NCBI GenBank assembly: GCA_036785705.1
Contig: JAWUZG010001061.1
Coordinates: forward strand, 1-64,000
From: Acanthornis magna
Taxonomy: Eukaryota; Chordata; Aves; Passeriformes; Acanthizidae
Reading direction: 5' to 3'
Length of the DNA: 64,000 bases
The notes beneath the pieces were generated by a model. That model was given only the letters and a program-made list of their open reading frames with translations. It was not told the origin of the DNA and did no database searches. Of the stretch, positions 1 through 10,387 are shown piece by piece; the stretch's first letter is position 1; each line of letters opens with the position of its first letter. The translations under genes and the position numbers were made by a program.

Positions 1-494
1 AGTGTGTGAGGGCTCGTGCTGGGGAAGTGGACAGCAAGCAAGGGCACTCTTGGTGGTGAAGGGAGAGAGAGCTGCCCAGGAGTGTTGGTGTGGTGAGTTA
101 CATGGAGCTCTACTTGGGAATTGGGTTTTTTTGCTTGCTGTAAGATATGACTGCTTTCCTATTGTTTTCATAGAGTGCACTCCATTGTACTCTGTGTAGG
201 CTCCCAGGAGTAGGTTTAGCTTTTCTATGGAGTGGTCAGTAATTGGGATTGAGTTGTCTGTGTCGAATCATTTGTGTTAGGGAAGAGCTGCTTTTCTAGG
301 AATAGATCAGATGGGCCATTTGTAAGTGCTGCGGGACAGAGTTACTTAAAGCACTGGCTTGAAGTGTGAGGCTGGGATTGGATGCAGCCGCCGCCAAGGC
401 TCCTGTGTCTGAGAAGGAGTTGAGAAAGCCAAGGGCTGCTCTCTGGCCCTCGTGACTCAGTGGCCAGGCTGCTCTGGGAGGCTTTGTGTGAATC

Positions 495-1150
495 TGCCAG
501 CACAGCAGCGACAGATGTCCCCGAGGAGCTTGTGTGAGTGCAGGTGAGATCAGAGCTCTTGAGCAGCCTGGAGAGCCTGGGGATGTGGCCACGGAGCCGC
601 CAGGATATCTGGTGACCTCGGGGTTCCTATGAGCAGAGGGAGCACTAAGATGTGCCCATGGCACCTGTGTAAGTGCCTGTGGCTAAAGGGCTCTTTTGCA
701 GCCTGGAGAGCCTTGGCATGTGGCCATGAAGCCACAGTGCGTGTCTGTGACATCAGAGCGCTTTGGCAGCATGGAAAGGCCTGGAATGGCTGCAGGGGCC
801 AGAGGTGAGTGCCTGTGACATCAGAGCTGTCCAACAGCAGCAGGGAGACGGAGGGAATGTCACAGGCCATGCCCTGTGAGTTGCTGTGACAGCGTGGCTC
901 CTTAGCAGTGTGCAGATTGCCGGGATGTTACCCTGCAGGCCTTGGCATTGCCCTTGTTGTGTGTGCTGTTTAGGAAGATAGAGAGAGCCCTGGCATGTCC
1001 TGCTGGAAGGCCAGGGAGTGGCAGTTGCAAAAGAGCTCCTTAGCACTTAGAGACACGTGGGATGTCCCCATGGAGGCACTGTGAGAGCCCGTGACCTCAG
1101 AGGTCTTTGGAAGCTGAGAGAGCCCCGGGATGCCATGGGATGTGAGCATG
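495..1150 (+). repeat. Subrepeat block 1 of the unit (about 68 bp repeats)
   Basis: About nine degenerate subunits in M1. Their CAGCCTGGAGAG-like anchors fall near 562, 633, 698, 766, 835, 905, 973, 1043 and 1110, spacing 65-71 bp. Each typically has a GTGAGTGCC-like stretch, a TGACATCAGAGC-like stretch, the anchor, then GGGATGTCCCCATGG or a variant. The block recurs at the same phase in every monomer. It is the site of the 135 bp duplication in M7 and M15-M18. Confidence 0.85.
805..810 (+). promoter_or_regulatory. Candidate splice donor (GTGAGT), one of many
   Basis: AGAG followed by GTGAGTGCC is a good match to a vertebrate 5' splice site. Similar GTGAGT or GTAAGT sites recur because the motif is part of the 68 bp subrepeat (for example near 305, 669 and 2414). 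Use as a donor is an inference. The motif may be only a by-product of the repeat. Confidence 0.25.
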
Positions 1151-1194
1151 GGGAGCCTGTGGGCAGGTGTGATGTCCCTGCTTGTGCTGGTGCA

Positions 1195-1216
1195 TCCCCC
1201 CCTGCCCTTTTTTCAG
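1195..1216 (+). promoter_or_regulatory. Candidate splice acceptor (polypyrimidine tract plus CAG)
   Basis: A C7 run, TG, CCC, T6 and then CAG make a strong-looking 3' splice site on the + strand. It is present in every monomer. In M17 and M18 one T of the tract is C (60161 and 63759), which keeps the pyrimidine. In the beta paralogues of M15 and M16 the terminal CAG reads GAG, so the acceptor is absent there. No transcript evidence is available. Confidence 0.3.
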
Positions 1217-1479
1217 GCTGCAGCATGATATGAGAAATGCTGCTGAGGCCTTGGCCTTGACGAAGGCAGCGGGGCTGAGGTGCTGTGGAGCTTCTGAGAA
1301 ACGCTGTGTGCTGCCAGGAAGTGCTGTGTTCTAAGGTGCTCCTGCTTTTTTTGCCTGTTGAACAGACTTTGAAATTTGTTTTTGCCTGGATGGCATCACA
1401 TTGGTGTTGTCCCGTGTTCAGGGAAAGCTGCCGATGAGAAGTGGGGCCAGGCTGAAGGCTTGTTGTGACTAAAGGCCAT

Positions 1480-1700
1480 GCCTTGGGGCCCTGTAAGCAG
1501 GGGTGCCAAAGGAGGCCCTGGCAGCTGTGCTGGGCCGCAGCAGCGGTGAGCAGCAAAGTCCCTGTGCGTGGGGCCTCTGCCAGCTGGCAGCTGTCCCGTT
1601 TGCTGCACTCGGGGGATCCGCGAAGGAGCACGGCTCCTGGGCCCCCGATCCTGCTGCTCCCCGAGGCCTCAGGCTTTGGCCACTGAGAAGATGGCAAGGC
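1480..1700 (+). other. GC-rich CpG patch with YY1-like motif
   Basis: About eleven CpGs fall between roughly 1520 and 1703 of M1, while most of the unit has few. The patch holds GGATCC (BamHI, 1614-1619) and AAGATGGCAAGG near 1687, which resembles the YY1 core AANATGGC. It is present at the same phase in all complete monomers and missing from the beta segments. The patch could be a small CpG-island-like element or just a GC-rich tract. A regulatory role is inferred only. Confidence 0.4.
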
Positions 1701-2106
1701 ACGTGAAAGGAGTATTTCAGTAGCTTGGAGGGGAATTTTGCCTCGTAGAGCCTCTTTGTGTGCTTGTGGGAGTGCAGGTGTGCATGCGCTCTCTGCAATG
1801 TGGGAGAGGGGCTGCTCTGGTGGATTCAGAAGTGCTTTAGGTTTGTCCCTAAGTTAGGTCTCGAAGTTCCTGCAGTGCTATGGTAAGGGCTGTGTGGATT
1901 CTTTGCTGAGGTCTTGGGTTCCAGCTCAGTTCTAAGTGAAGCGTTGTGTAGTTGAAGTCCAGTTCAGTTGAAATGCTCTTAACTGCTGTTCCTGCCCTAA
2001 GCTGTTCATTTGAATTTGAGTTATCAAGTGAAGTGTTGCTCAAGCTGAAGTGCTCTTAAGGGAAGTGCTCTTGAGCCTTTGGGCCATGTTCTTCTTATCC
2101 TGACCC

Positions 2107-2120
2107 TTTCTCTTCTTTAG
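2107..2120 (+). promoter_or_regulatory. Second candidate splice acceptor
   Basis: TTTCTCTTCTTTAG is a near-uninterrupted pyrimidine tract ending in AG, present in each standard unit. In the beta paralogues (near 52233 and 57333) the AG is replaced by GG. Whether it is used is unknown. Confidence 0.25.
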
Positions 2121-2141
2121 AGACACAGCCTCACGCACACG

Positions 2142-2155
2142 GACAGACAGACAGA
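2142..2155 (+). repeat. Short GACA microsatellite
   Basis: Three GACA units followed by GAGATAA. By eye it has the same length in the standard monomers. In the beta segments (near 52269 and 57369) it is longer and imperfect, with CACACA-type sequence before it. Confidence 0.8.
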
Positions 2156-2238
2156 GATAATTTGGGTTTGATTTCATTTTGGATTGATTGACTCTGGATT
2201 TTTGTTTGTTGCTTTTCCTCACTGTGCTTTAAGCATGG

Positions 2239-2244
2239 TATAAG
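2239..2244 (+). promoter_or_regulatory. TATA-like motif (TATAAG)
   Basis: CATGGTATAAGTAG lies in the AT-richer tail of the central spacer, once per unit. The beta paralogue reads GGTGTAGGTAG instead (near 52363 and 57463). No other core promoter element was recognised, so this is a weak candidate. Confidence 0.15.
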
Positions 2245-2364
2245 TAGTAGAGTGAAGCTTAGCAAGGAAGCTTGTCCTGCTGTGGCTTTTCCATGAAATC
2301 TTTCTTTCCCGATAGCTTTCCTATGATTCTTGGAGTGATGTAAAAGTGCCTGTGCCATCACATC

Positions 2365-3160
2365 TCTTTAGCAGCGTGGAGCCGCCTGGGATGTCAGCAC
2401 CGAGGTGCTGGGAGTGAGTGCCTGTGACACCAGGGCTTCTGGGCAGCGTGTGGACTCCTGGTATGTGCCTATGGCTGTCCTGGGACAGCCTGTGAGCTCA
2501 GTGTTCTTTTGAAAGCTGGATATCTCTGGCGTGTCCCCAGGGAGTTCCTGTGCCGAGATGTGACCTCCTGACTCTTTGGCAGCCTGGAGATGGCTGGAGT
2601 GTGCCCAGGGGGCAAGTGTGAGTGTCAGGGACTTGCCCGCTCTTGAGGAGGATGGAGGGTGCAGGGATGTCCCCATGGAGGCCCTGTGAGTGGCCGTGAG
2701 CTGGCGGCACCTTAGCAGCGTGAGACTCGTGGGCTGTCAGCCCTGAGAGCCTGTTGAAGGCCGTGATGTGCGTGCAGAGAGGTTTGTCAAATGGGAGAGT
2801 CGTGGCATGTCCCTATGGAGCCGCTGGGGTTGTGTGTGCCCTCAGTGTTCTTGAGGAGCCTCGAGAGCCCTGGGACGGCCCCGTGGAAGCGCAGGGAGTG
2901 CCTGTGCCATAGCAGCGGTGCCTGATGAGATCAAAGGGCCCTGGGATGTCAGCTTGGAATGGCTGTGAGTGCCTGAGAGCACACGTCTGTCTCTCATGGC
3001 CGGAGAGCTGTGGCAGGTGCCCATGGTAGGTGTGTGAGTGCAGGTGAGCTCAGGGCTCTGCAGAAGGCTGTAGGCCTGTGGGCTGTGAGGCTGGAAGGCC
3101 TGGGAGTGCTTTGGAGCTGAGTGCTCTGTAGCAGTCGGGAGCCGCCTGGGAGGTTGTAGC
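2365..3160 (+). repeat. Subrepeat block 2 of the unit (about 68 bp repeats)
   Basis: About twelve degenerate subunits in M1, with anchors near 2374, 2440, 2510, 2578, 2640, 2715, 2780, 2850, 2910, 2990, 3060 and 3130. They share the layout of block 1. The 17-mer GATGTCCCCATGGAGGC occurs both here (2666) and at the end of block 1 (1061). That pair is the apparent junction used to build the long monomers M15 and M16. Confidence 0.82.
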
Positions 3161-3957
3161 AGGATGCTTTGGGCCGGCTGCTTTGCCTTGGAACATGGTC
3201 CAGGCACTTGGAGCATGTGCTATTTGCAAATGTCTCCAGGTGTCTTTCAGAGGGCCAGCGTGTGTTGTTTTGGCTTGAATTCTGCTGAAAGTCCTTCTGG
3301 CAAGGAAGCCTGCATGAAGGTGCTGCTAGTGAGGCAAAGATTTGGCAGCTGAGCTGCTGCCGGGAGTTGCAGGCGTCTGCCTGACAGTCAGTCCCTTGAG
3401 AGTGTCAATGTGCAGTCAGTCCCCTTTCCTAGGGGAGGTTTTTCTAGCGTGTTCCTCCTTGGAGTGTGTGAGGGCTCGTGCTGGGGAAGTGGACAGCAAG
3501 CAAGGGCACTCTTGGTGGTGAAGGGAGAGAGAGCTGCCCAGGAGTGTTGGTGTGGTGAGTTACATGGAGCTCTACTTGGGAATTGGGTTTTTTTGCTTGC
3601 TGTAAGATATGACTGCTTTCCTATTGTTTTCATAGAGTGCACTCCATTGTACTCTGTGTAGGCTCCCAGGAGTAGGTTTAGCTTTTCTATGGAGTGGTCA
3701 GTAATTGGGATTGAGTTGTCTGTGTCGAATCATTTGTGTTAGGGAAGAGCTGCTTTTCTAGGAATAGATCAGATGGGCCATTTGTAAGTGCTGCGGGACA
3801 CAGTTACTTAAAGCACTGGCTTTAAGTGTGAGGCTGGGATTGGATGCAGCCGCCGCCAAGGCTCCTGTGTCTGAGAAGGAGTTGAGAAAGCCAAGGGCTG
3901 CTCTCTGGCCCTCGTGACTCAGTGGCCAGGCTGCTCTGGGAGCCTTTGTGTGAATCT
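3160..3957 (+). repeat. Boundary spacer across M1 and M2
   Basis: About 800 bp without a clear 68 bp rhythm, running from the last subunit of block 2 of M1 through the arbitrary unit start (3463) to block 1 of M2. It contains TTCCTAGGGGAGG, a T7 run and GATATGACTGC, which becomes GATAGGACTGC in M13 and M15-M18. No gene is recognised. The same spacer recurs between all units. Confidence 0.75.
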
Positions 3958-6924
3958 GCCAGCACAGCAGCGACAGATGTCCCCGAGGAGCTTGTGTGAG
4001 TGCAGGTGAGATCAGAGCTCTTGAGCAGCCTGGAGAGCCTGGGGATGTGGCCACGGAGCCGCCAGGATATCTGGTGACCTCGGGGTTCCTATGAGCAGAG
4101 GGAGCACTAAGATGTGCCCATGGCACCTGTGTAAGTGCCTGTGGCTAAAGGGCTCTTTTGCAGCCTGGAGAGCCTTGGCATGTGGCCATGAAGCCACAGT
4201 GCGTGTCCTGTGACATCAGAGCGCTTTGGCAGCATGGAAAGGCCTGGAATGGCTGCAGGGGCCAGAGGTGAGTGCCTGTGACATCAGAGCTGTCCAACAG
4301 CAGCAGGGAGACGGAGGGAATGTCACAGCCATGCCCTGTGAGTTGCTGTGACAGCGTGGCTCCTTAGCAGTGTGCAGATTGCCGGGATGTTACCCTGCAG
4401 GCCTTGGCATTGCCCTTGTTGTGTGTGCTGTTTAGGAAGATAGAGAGAGCCCTGGCATGTCCTGCTGGAAGGCCAGGGAGTGGCAGTTGCAAAAGAGCTC
4501 CTTAGCACTTAGAGACACGTGGGATGTCCCCATGGAGGCACTGTGAGTGCCCGTGACCTCAGAGGTCTTTGGAAGCTGAGAGAGCCCCGGGATGCCATGG
4601 GATGTGAGCATGGGGAGCCTGTGGGCAGGTGTGATGTCCCTGCTTGTGCTGGTGCATCCCCCCCTGCCCTTTTTTCAGGCTGCAGCATGATATGAGAAAT
4701 GCTGCTGAGGCCTTGGCCTTGACGAAGGCAGCGGGGCTGAGGTGCTGTGGAGCTTCTGAGAAACGCTGTGTGCTGCCAGGAAGTGCTGTGTTCTAAGGTG
4801 CTCCTGCTTTTTTTGCCTGTTGAACAGACTTTGAAATTTGTTTTTGCCTGGATGGCATCACATTGGTGTTGTCCCGTGTTCAGGGAAAGCTGCCGATGAG
4901 AAGTGGGGCCAGGCTGAAGGCTTGTTGTGACTAAAGGCCATGCCTTGGGGCCCTGTAAGCAGGGGTGCCAAAGGAGGCCCTGGCAGCTGTGCTGGGCCGC
5001 AGCAGCGGTGAGCAGCAAAGTCCCTGTGCGTGGGGCCTCTGCCAGCTGGCAGCTGTCCCGTTTGCTGCACTCGGGGGATCCGCGAAGGAGCACGGCTCCT
5101 GGGCCCCCGATCCTGCTGCTCCCCGAGGCCTCAGGCTTTGGCCGCTGAGAAGATGGCAAGGCACGTGAAAGGAGTATTTCAGTAGCTTGGAGGGGAATTT
5201 TGCCTCGTAGAGCCTCTTTGTGTGCTTGTGGGAGTGCAGGTGTGCATGCGCTCTCTGCAATGTGGGAGAGGGGCTGCTCTGGTGGATTCAGAAGTGCTTT
5301 AGGTTTGTCCCTAAGTTAGGTCTCGAAGTTCCTGCAGTGCTATGGTAAGGGCTGTGTGGATTCTTTGCTGAGGTCTTGGGTTCCAGCTCAGTTCTAAGTG
5401 AAGCGTTGTGTAGTTGAAGTCCAGTTCAGTTGAAATGCTCTTAACTGCTGTTCCTGCCCTAAGCTGTTCATTTGAATTTGAGTTATCAAGTGAAGTGTTG
5501 CTCAAGCTGAAGTGCTCTTAAGGGAAGTGCTCTTGAGCCTTTGGGCCATGTTCTTCTTATCCTGACCCTTTCTCTTCTTTAGAGACACAGCCTCACGCAC
5601 ACGGACAGACAGACAGAGATAATTTGGGTTTGATTTCATTTTGGATTGATTGACTCTGGATTTTTGTTTGTTGCTTTTCCTCACTGTGCTTTAAGCATGG
5701 TATAAGTAGTAGAGTGAAGCTTAGCAAGGAAGCTTGTCCTGCTGTGGCTTTTCCATGAAATCTTTCTTTCCCGATAGCTTTCCTATGATTCTTGGAGTGA
5801 TGTAAAAGTGCCTGTGCCATCACATCTCTTTAGCAGCGTGGAGCCGCCTGGGATGTCAGCACCGAGGTGCTGGAGTGAGTGCCTGTGACACCAGGGCTTC
5901 TGGGCAGCGTGTGGACTCCTGGCATGTGCCTATGGCTGTCCTGGGACAGCCTGTGAGCTCAGTGTTCTTTTGAAAGCTGGATATCTCTGGCGTGTCCCCA
6001 GGGAGTTCCTGTGCCGAGATGTGACCTCCTGACTCTTTGGCAGCCTGGAGATGGCTGGAGTGTGCCCAGGGGGCAAGTGTGAGTGTCAGGGACTTGCCCG
6101 CTCTTGAGGAGGATGGAGGGTGCAGGGATGTCCCCATGGAGGCCCTGTGAGTGGCCGTGAGCTGGCGGCACCTTAGCAGCGTGAGACTCGTGGGCTGTCA
6201 GCCCTGAGAGCCTGTTGAAGGCCGTGATGTGCGTGCAGAGAGGTTTGTCAAATGGGAGAGTCGTGGCATGTCCCTATGGAGCCGCTGGGGTTGTGTGTGC
6301 CCTCAGTGTTCTTGAGGAGCCTCGAGAGCCCTGGGACGGCCCCGTGGAAGCGCAGGGAGTGCCTGTGCCATAGCAGCGGTGCCTGATGAGATCAAAGGGC
6401 CCTGGGATGTCAGCTTGGAATGGCTGTGAGTGCCTGAGAGCACACGTCTGTCTCTCATGGCCGGAGAGCTGTGGCAGGTGCCCATGGTAGGTGTGTGAGT
6501 GCAGGTGAGCTCAGGGCTCTGCAGAAGGCTGTAGGCCTGTGGGCTGTGAGGCTGGAAGGCCTGGGAGTGCTTTGGAGCTGAGTGCTGTGTAGCAGTCGGG
6601 AGCCGCCTGGGAGGTTGTAGCAGGATGCTTTGGGCCGGCTGCTTTGCCTTGGAACATGGTCCAGGCACTTGGAGCATGTGCTATTTGCAAATGTCTCCAG
6701 GTGTCTTTCAGAGGGCCAGCGTGTGTTGTTTTGGCCTTGAATTCTGCTGAAAGTCCTTCTGGCAAGGAAGCCTGCATGAAGGTGCTGCTAGTGAGGCAAA
6801 GATTTGGCAGCTGAGCTGCTGCCGGGAGTTGCAGGCGTCTGCCTGACAGTCAGTCCCTTGAGAGTGTCAATGTGCAGTCAGTCCCCTTTCCTAGGGGAGG
6901 TTTTTCTAGCGTGTTCCTCCTTGG
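3463..6924 (+). repeat. Monomer M2 (3,462 bp)
   Basis: Carries three single-base indels relative to most copies: an extra C near 4207, a missing G near 4327 and a missing G near 5872. It also has GGGAGCCTTTG near 3940 where the others read GGGAGGCTTTG, and GGGACACAGTT near 3797, a variant shared with M8 and M12. Confidence 0.97.
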
Positions 6925-9900
6925 AGTGTGTGAGGGCTCGTGCTGGGGAAGTGGACAGCAAGCAAGGGCACTCTTGGTGGTGAAGGGAGAGAGAGCTGCC
7001 CAGGAGTGTTGGTGTGGTGAGTTACATGGAGCTCTACTTGGGAATTGGGTTTTTTTGCTTGCTGTAAGATATGACTGCTTTCCTATTGTTTTCATAGAGT
7101 GCACTCCATTGTACTCTGTGTAGGCTCCCAGGAGTAGGTTTAGCTTTTCTATGGAGTGGTCAGTAATTGGGATTGAGTTGTCTGTGTCGAATCATTTGTG
7201 TTAGGGAAGAGCTGCTTTTCTAGGAATAGATCAGATGGGCCATTTGTAAGTGCTGCGGGACAGAGTTACTTAAAGCACTGGCTTTAAGTGTGAGGCTGGG
7301 ATTGGATGCAGCCGCCGCCAAGGCTCCTGTGTCTGAGAAGGAGTTGAGAAAGCCAAGGGCTGCTCTCTGGCCCTCGTGACTCAGTGGCCAGGCTGCTCTG
7401 GGAGGCTTTGTGTGAATCTGCCAGCACAGCAGCGACAGATGTCCGCGAGGAGCTTGTGTGAGTGCAGGTGAGATCAGAGCTCTTGAGCAGCCTGGAGAGC
7501 CTGGGGATGTGGCCACGGAGCCGCCAGGCTATCTGGTGACCTCGGGGTTCCTATGAGCAGAGGGAGCACTAAGATGTGCCCATGGCACCTGTGTAAGTGC
7601 CTGTTGGCTAAAGGGCTCTTTTGCAGCCTGGAGAGCCTTGGCATGTGGCCATGAAGCCACAGTGCGTGTCTGTGACATCAGAGCGCTTTGGCAGCATGGA
7701 AAGGCCTGGAATGGCTGCAGGGGCCAGAGGTGAGTGCCTGTGACATCAGAGCTGTCCAACAGCAGCAGGGAGACGGAGGGAATGTCACAGGCCATGCCTG
7801 TGAGTTGCTGTGACAGCGTGGCTCCTTAGCAGTGTGCAGATTGCCGGGATGTTACCCTGCAGGCCTTGGCATTGCCCTTGTTGTGTGTGCTGTTTAGGAA
7901 GATAGAGAGAGCCCTGGCATGTCCTGCTGGAAGGCCAGGGAGTGGCAGTTGCAAAAGAGCTCCTTAGCACTTAGAGACACGTGGGATGTCCCCATGGAGG
8001 CACTGTGAGTGCCCGTGACCTCAGAGGTCTTTGGAAGCTGAGAGAGCCCCGGGATGCCATGGGATGTGAGCATGGGGAGCCTGTGGGCAGGTGTGATGTC
8101 CCTGCTTGTGCTGGTGCATCCCCCCCTGCCCTTTTTTCAGGCTGCAGCATGATATGAGAAATGCTGCTGAGGCCTTGGCCTTGACGAAGGCAGCGGGGCT
8201 GAGGTGCTGTGGAGCTTCTGAGAAACGCTGTGTGCTGCCAGGAAGTGCTGTGTTCTAAGGTGCTCCTGCTTTTTTTGCCTGTTGAACAGACTTTGAAATT
8301 TGTTTTTGCCTGGATGGCATCACATTGGTGTTGTCCCGTGTTCAGGGAAAGCTGCCGATGAGAAGTGGGGCCAGGCTGAAGGCTTGTTGTGACTAAAGGC
8401 CATGCCTTGGGGCCCTGTAAGCAGGGGTGCCAAAGGAGGCCCTGGCAGCTGTGCTGGGCCGCAGCAGCGGTGAGCAGCAAAGTCCCTGTGCGTGGGGGCC
8501 TCTGCCAGCTGGCAGCTGTCCCGTTTGCTGCACTCGGGGGATCCGCGAAGGAGCACGGCTCCTGGGCCCCCGATCCTGCTGCTCCCGAGGCCTCAGGCTT
8601 TGGCCACTGAGAAGATGGCAAGGCACGTGAAAGGAGTATTTCAGTAGCTTGGAGGGGAATTTTGCCTCGTAGAGCCTCTTTGTGTGCTTGTGGGAGTGCA
8701 GGTGTGCATGCGCTCTCTGCAATGTGGGAGAGGGGCTGCTCTGGTGGATTCAGAAGTGCTTTAGGTTTGTCCCTAAGTTAGGTCTCGAAGTTCCTGCAGT
8801 GCTATGGTAAGGGCTGTGTGGATTCTTTGCTGAGGTCTTGGGTTCCAGCTCAGTTCTAAGTGAAGCGTTGTGTAGTTGAAGTCCAGTTCAGTTGAAATGC
8901 TCTTAACTGCTGTTCCTGCCCTAAGCTGTTCATTTGAATTTGAGTTATCAAGTGAAGTGTTGCTCAAGCTGAAGTGCTCTTAAGGGAAGTGCTCTTGAGC
9001 CTTTGGGCCATGTTCTTCTTATCCTGACCCTTTCTCTTCTTTAGAGACACAGCCTCACGCACACGGACAGACAGACAGAGATAATTTGGGTTTGATTTCA
9101 TTTTGGATTGATTGACTCTGGATTTTTGTTTGTTGCTTTTCCTCACTGTGCTTTAAGCATGGTATAAGTAGTAGAGTGAAGCTTAGCAAGGAAGCTTGTC
9201 CTGCTGTGGCTTTTCCATGAAATCTTTCTTTCCCGATAGCTTTCCTATGATTCTTGGAGTGATGTAAAAGTGCCTGTGCCATCACATCTCTTTAGCAGCG
9301 TGGAGCCACCTGGGATGTCAGCACCGAGGTGCTGGGAGTGAGTGCCTGTGACACCAGGGCTTCTGGGCAGCGTGTGGACTCCTGGTATGTGCCTATGGCT
9401 GTCCTGGGACAGCCTGTGAGCTCAGTGTTCTTTTGAAAGCTGGATATCTCTGGCGTGTCCCCAGGGAGTTCCTGTGCCGAGATGTGACCTCCTGACTCTT
9501 TGGCAGCCTGGAGATGGCTGGAGTGTGCCCAGGGGGCAAGTGTGAGTGTCAGGGACTTGCCCGCTCTTGAGGAGGATGGAGGGTGCAGGGATGTCCCCAT
9601 GGAGGCCCTGTGAGTGGCCGTGAGCTGGCGGCACCTTAGCAGCGTGAGACTCGTGGGCTGTCAGCCCTGAGAGCCTGTTGAAGGCCGTGATGTGCGTGCA
9701 GAGAGGTTTGTCAAATGGGAGAGTCGTGGCATGTCCCTATGGAGCCGCTGGGGTTGTGTGTGCCCTCAGTGTTCTTGAGGAGCCTCGAGAGCCCTGGGAC
9801 GGCCCCGTGGAAGCGCAGGGAGTGCCTGTGCCATAGCAGCGGTGCCTGATGAGATCAAAGGGCCCTGGGATGTCAGCTTGGAATGGCTGTGAGTGCCTGA

Positions 9901-10387
9901 GAGCACACGTCTGTCTCTCATGGCCGGAGAGCTGTGGCAGGTGCCCATGGTAGGTGTGTGAGTGCAGGTGAGCTCAGGGCTCTGCAGAAGGCTGTAGGCC
10001 TGTGGGCTGTGAGGCTGGAAGGCCTGGGAGTGCTTTGGAGCTGAGTGCTGTGTAGCAGTCGGGAGCCGCCTGGGAGGTTGTAGCAGGATGCTTTGGGCCG
10101 GCTGCTTTGCCTTGGAACATGGTCCAGGCACTTGGAGCATGTGCTATTTGCAAATGTCTCCAGGTGTCTTTCAGAGGGCCAGCGTGTGTTGTTTTGGCCT
10201 TGAATTCTGCTGAAAGTCCTTCTGGCAAGGAAGCCTGCATGAAGGTGCTGCTAGTGAGGCAAAGATTTGGCAGCTGAGCTGCTGCCGGGAGTTGCAGGCG
10301 TCTGCCTGACAGTCAGTCCCTTGAGAGTGTCAATGTGCAGTCAGTCCCCTTTCCTAGGGGAGGTTTTTCTAGCGTGTTCCTCCTTGG
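6925..10387 (+). repeat. Monomer M3 (3,463 bp)
   Basis: Four single-base indels cancel in length: an extra T near 7605, a missing C near 7797, an extra G near 8497 and a missing C near 8586. Private substitutions include GTCCGCGAGG near 7443 and CCAGGCTATC near 7526. Confidence 0.97.

Larger units (their letters stand above)
1150..2360 (+). repeat. Central spacer of the unit, less repetitive
   Basis: This 1.2 kb stretch of M1 lacks the 68 bp rhythm. It starts with a C7 run and T6CAG (near 1196-1216), continues through a GC-rich patch (1480-1700), then an AT-richer tail with the GACA microsatellite, a TATAAG motif and two HindIII sites (AAGCTT) 14 bp apart near 2256. No gene is recognised in it. 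The same segment, diverged and with about 365 bp missing, forms the beta segments of M15 and M16. Confidence 0.8.
1..3462 (+). repeat. Monomer M1 (3,462 bp)
   Basis: Used here as the reference unit. It is one base short because of a missing C near 3273 (GGCTTGAATT where other copies read GGCCTTGAATT). It shares with M2, M3 and M16 a G at the GACGAAGGCAGC site near 1262, where the others have T. It shares GGATATCTCTGG near 2518 with M2, M3 and (as GGATATCTCTGA) M14. Confidence 0.97.

Noticed and set aside
495..1150. 68 bp repeats as a CRISPR array
   Set aside because: The repeats are degenerate along their whole length, with no constant repeat and variable spacer pattern, and no cas genes occur.
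1047..1697. Minus-strand 216-residue frame and its repeats (for example 4509-5159, 7971-8621) as a multicopy gene
   Set aside because: It has no recognisable domain, low-complexity composition and mostly amino-acid-changing differences. It partly overlaps the 68 bp subrepeats, and other frames are equally open on both strands.
2142..2155. GACA tract as a CRISPR-like or regulatory repeat
   Set aside because: Only three short units with no spacers. It is an ordinary microsatellite remnant.
2842..3216. Minus-strand 124-residue frame repeated in every unit
   Set aside because: It lies wholly in subrepeat block 2 and its sequence is a translation of the minisatellite. It has no domain and no codon-level constraint visible.
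1..3462. CENP-B box marking the array as centromeric
   Set aside because: No match to the core of the 17 bp box was found by eye on either strand. The few TTCG or CGAA sites lack the rest of the motif.
3410..3661. Plus-strand 83-residue frame with a hydrophobic stretch, possibly a signal or membrane peptide
   Set aside because: A single T-to-G change (GATATG to GATAGG) stops it in M13 and M15-M18, a further sign of no constraint. It overlaps another open frame on the other strand.
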